DNA of 7,201 bases, taken from contig CALCHM010000116.1 of NCBI GenBank assembly GCA_937901345.1, forward strand, positions 1 to 7,201. Direction: 5' to 3'. This document shows, in pieces, positions 5,382 through 7,201 of the stretch (the first letter of the stretch is position 1; every line of letters starts with the position of its first letter). Source of the stretch: an uncultured Prevotella sp. (GTDB lineage Bacteria > Bacteroidota > Bacteroidia > Bacteroidales > Bacteroidaceae). Under the pieces are notes generated by a model. The model did not search any database. It saw nothing but the letters and a program-made list of their open reading frames with translations, and was not told the DNA's origin. The position numbers and the translations under genes were made by a program.

Positions 5382-7201
5382 TTACTTCTTCTCTGCCTTT
5401 TTGCGCAACACGACTGCTGAGCGTGCAGGGAGATAAAGTTTCAACCAACCCTTACCCTGCTTTTGAAGAAGGGGATCATAGTTAGTAAAGTGTTCAATGG
5501 TATCATCTGAGAGTCCGTTGCCACCATAATCGGGATTGTCCGTATTGAGCACTACATTGTAAGAACCCTCGGGCACCATGAATCCGTAACCTTCGTAAGA
5601 GCGGTCGGGCGAGAAGTTGAACACGAAGAGGAGGTCGCCGCGTGAGTAAGCAAGCACCTGGTCGCCATCATTGTGCCAAATTTCCTGCACCTTGTGCTTC
5701 AAGAGCGACTTGCCACTCTTGAGCAGGGCAATCATGTCGCGGTCGAAGTCGCCAAGATAGTGGTAGCAGAGTTCCTTGTTGTCGACAAGGTTCCATTGGC
5801 GGCGTGCATACTTATGGCTCCAGCCGTTACCCTCGCGCGGGAAGTCAATCCACTCGGGATGACCAAACTCGTTACCCATAAAGTTGAGGTAGGCCTCACC
5901 GCCCGTAGTGATTGTAAATAGGCGGATAAGCTTATGTAGTGCCATGCCTCGGTCGATGATGAGGTTCTCCGATGCGCGGTCCATAGAGAAGTACATCTCC
6001 TTGTCCATCAGGCGGAAAGCGATAGTCTTATCTCCCACAAGGGCCTGGTCGTGCGACTCGGCATAGGCCACAGTACGTACCGAGGGCAGACGGTTGGTCA
6101 TCACCGACCAAATCTCCCAAATGTTCCAGTCCTCGTCCTTCTGCTCCTTGAGCAGCTTAATCCAGTAGTCGGGAATCGCCATACCGAGACGGTAGTCGAA
6201 GCCCATACCGCCATCCTCAGGTTTGACGCACGAGCCCGGCATACCACTCACATCCTCAGCAATGGTGATGGCATCGGGACGCAGGTCGTGGATAAGCTTA
6301 TTGGCCAGTGTCAGGTAGACAATAGCATCGCGGTTGACGCCCTCATCGAAGAAACGCTCACGACAGTCGAACTCCACATATCCGTGGTGGTGATATAACA
6401 TCGACGTTACACCATCGAAACGGTAGCCATCGAAGTGGTACTCATAGAGCCAATACTTCACGTTCGAGAGCAGGAAGTGCTCGACCTCACGCTTGCCATA
6501 GTCGAAAATCTTAGAATCCCAATATTGCTGGTAGCCTGCACCGCCCTGCTTCGAGTAGTGGTAAGGCGAGCCATCCAACTCGTTTATTCCCTCGTTGAAG
6601 TTCTTGACATAGTGGGCATGAACAATATCCATAATAACCGCAATACCCAACTTGTGAGCCTTGCGCACCAACGATTTCAACTCCTCGGGCGTACCGAAGC
6701 GGGATGACGGAGCGAAGAAATTCGCCACATGGTAGCCAAATGAACCGTAGTATGGATGCTCGGCAATAGCCATAACCTGAATGGCGTTGTAGCCCGCCTT
6801 TTTCACTCGTGGCAAGACACTCTTCTCGAACTCCTTGTAGGTGCTCACACCCTCCTTCTCGGAGGACATTCCGATATGGGTTTCGTAAATGAGCAGATTA
6901 TTCTTATCTACCACCAGTTTATCCTCGCCCCAATCGAATGGTTGCGGAATCCAGAACTGCGCCGAGTAGTTTTTGGTGTTATCATCTTGAACGAGGCGTG
7001 TGGCGTAGGCAGGGATGCGGTCGTGCCAACCATTTTGGCCGTGGATATGGAGCTTGTAGAGCGAGCCGTGCGTAAGACGCCCCTCGTACATAGCATCGGG
7101 GAGGAAGATGCTCCACACACCGTGTACATCTTTGCTCAGGCGCAACTGCGTGCGCTGCCAACCATTAAAATCGCCAAAGATGTAGACGTCGTGCGCCGCA
7201 G
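5382..7201 (-). CDS. glgB: 1,4-alpha-glucan branching enzyme, eukaryote-like GH13 type (5' end missing)
   Basis: GlgB cuts alpha-1,4 glucan chains and rejoins them as alpha-1,6 branches in glycogen synthesis in the cytoplasm. The frame is open to the right window edge, with 605 codons seen, so the true start lies outside. The TTG at 7143-7145 is internal: upstream codons read VYIFGDFNGW, the typical start of the N-terminal CBM48 domain. Counting the first complete codon as residue 1, the GH13 regions are DIVHAH (191-196), DGYRFDGVTS (257-266, nucleophile D262 at 6414-6416), AEDVSG (314-319, acid/base E315 at 6255-6257) and AYAESHDQ (378-385, D384 at 6048-6050). RFDGVTSMLYHHHG and NFMGNEFGHPEW match animal and plant branching enzymes much better than E. 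coli GlgB, placing it near GH13_8. A C-terminal beta domain follows, ending in a Lys-rich tail. Perhaps 60-90 N-terminal residues are missing. All catalytic residues are intact. Confidence 0.95.
   Translation of the reverse strand, partial: AAHDVYIFGDFNGWQRTQLRLSKDVHGVWSIFLPDAMYEGRLTHGSLYKLHIHGQNGWHDRIPAYATRLVQDDNTKNYSAQFWIPQPFDWGEDKLVVDKNNLLIYETHIGMSSEKEGVSTYKEFEKSVLPRVKKAGYNAIQVMAIAEHPYYGSFGYHVANFFAPSSRFGTPEELKSLVRKAHKLGIAVIMDIVHAHYVKNFNEGINELDGSPYHYSKQGGAGYQQYWDSKIFDYGKREVEHFLLSNVKYWLYEYHFDGYRFDGVTSMLYHHHGYVEFDCRERFFDEGVNRDAIVYLTLANKLIHDLRPDAITIAEDVSGMPGSCVKPEDGGMGFDYRLGMAIPDYWIKLLKEQKDEDWNIWEIWSVMTNRLPSVRTVAYAESHDQALVGDKTIAFRLMDKEMYFSMDRASENLIIDRGMALHKLIRLFTITTGGEAYLNFMGNEFGHPEWIDFPREGNGWSHKYARRQWNLVDNKELCYHYLGDFDRDMIALLKSGKSLLKHKVQEIWHNDGDQVLAYSRGDLLFVFNFSPDRSYEGYGFMVPEGSYNVVLNTDNPDYGGNGLSDDTIEHFTNYDPLLQKQGKGWLKLYLPARSAVVLRKKAEKK

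Noticed and set aside
5382..7145. glgB starting at the TTG at 7143-7145
   Set aside because: The same frame stays open to the window edge and the upstream codons encode the conserved VYIFGDFNGW of the CBM48 domain, so the gene starts outside the window.

Overview
The window looks like a chromosomal segment from a member of the Bacteroidota, most likely the order Bacteroidales (Prevotella/Bacteroides-like). Three things suggest this. The cluster rsfS-ftsH-cdsA is an arrangement I know from that order. A small lipoprotein of the Bacteroidales family DUF4923 is present. The candidate promoters fit the Bacteroidota -7 consensus TAnnTTTG rather than the sigma70 form, and no gene has a convincing Shine-Dalgarno site. 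The species cannot be fixed from the sequence alone.

Layout: positions 1-238 hold the end of an intergenic repeat and a strong hairpin terminator reading leftward. Positions 239-3868 hold a leftward transcription unit: rsfS (ribosomal silencing factor), ftsH (membrane AAA+ zinc protease) and cdsA (CDP-diacylglycerol synthase). A promoter candidate lies just upstream of rsfS. The 312-base rsfS-ftsH gap contains a 142-base composite element made of two 53-base arms in inverted orientation, plus three exact 7-base tandem units just before the ftsH start. A 517-base AT-rich divergent spacer (3869-4385) separates rsfS from the rightward lipoprotein gene (4386-5051). It carries a promoter candidate for each direction and a compound inverted repeat. 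The lipoprotein gene converges on glgB (5382 to the right edge, leftward, 5' end missing), a glycogen branching enzyme of the eukaryote-like type. The 330-base gap between them ends in a perfect 16-bp stem terminator.

How the genes fit together: the leftward unit joins translation control (RsfS keeps 50S subunits from joining 30S in starved cells), membrane protein quality control (FtsH) and phospholipid precursor synthesis (CdsA). This is housekeeping work on ribosomes and the inner membrane. The lipoprotein and glgB are separate units with no visible functional tie to it, although GlgB belongs to carbon storage.

No new enzymatic or defence system is evident. The parts that protein-coding annotation does not explain are the non-coding repeats: a dispersed REP-like palindromic family (two inverted copies in one operon gap and a third copy cut by the left edge), short phased or tandem repeats ahead of two operon genes, and the structured region upstream of rsfS. 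The lipoprotein family itself has no known function.
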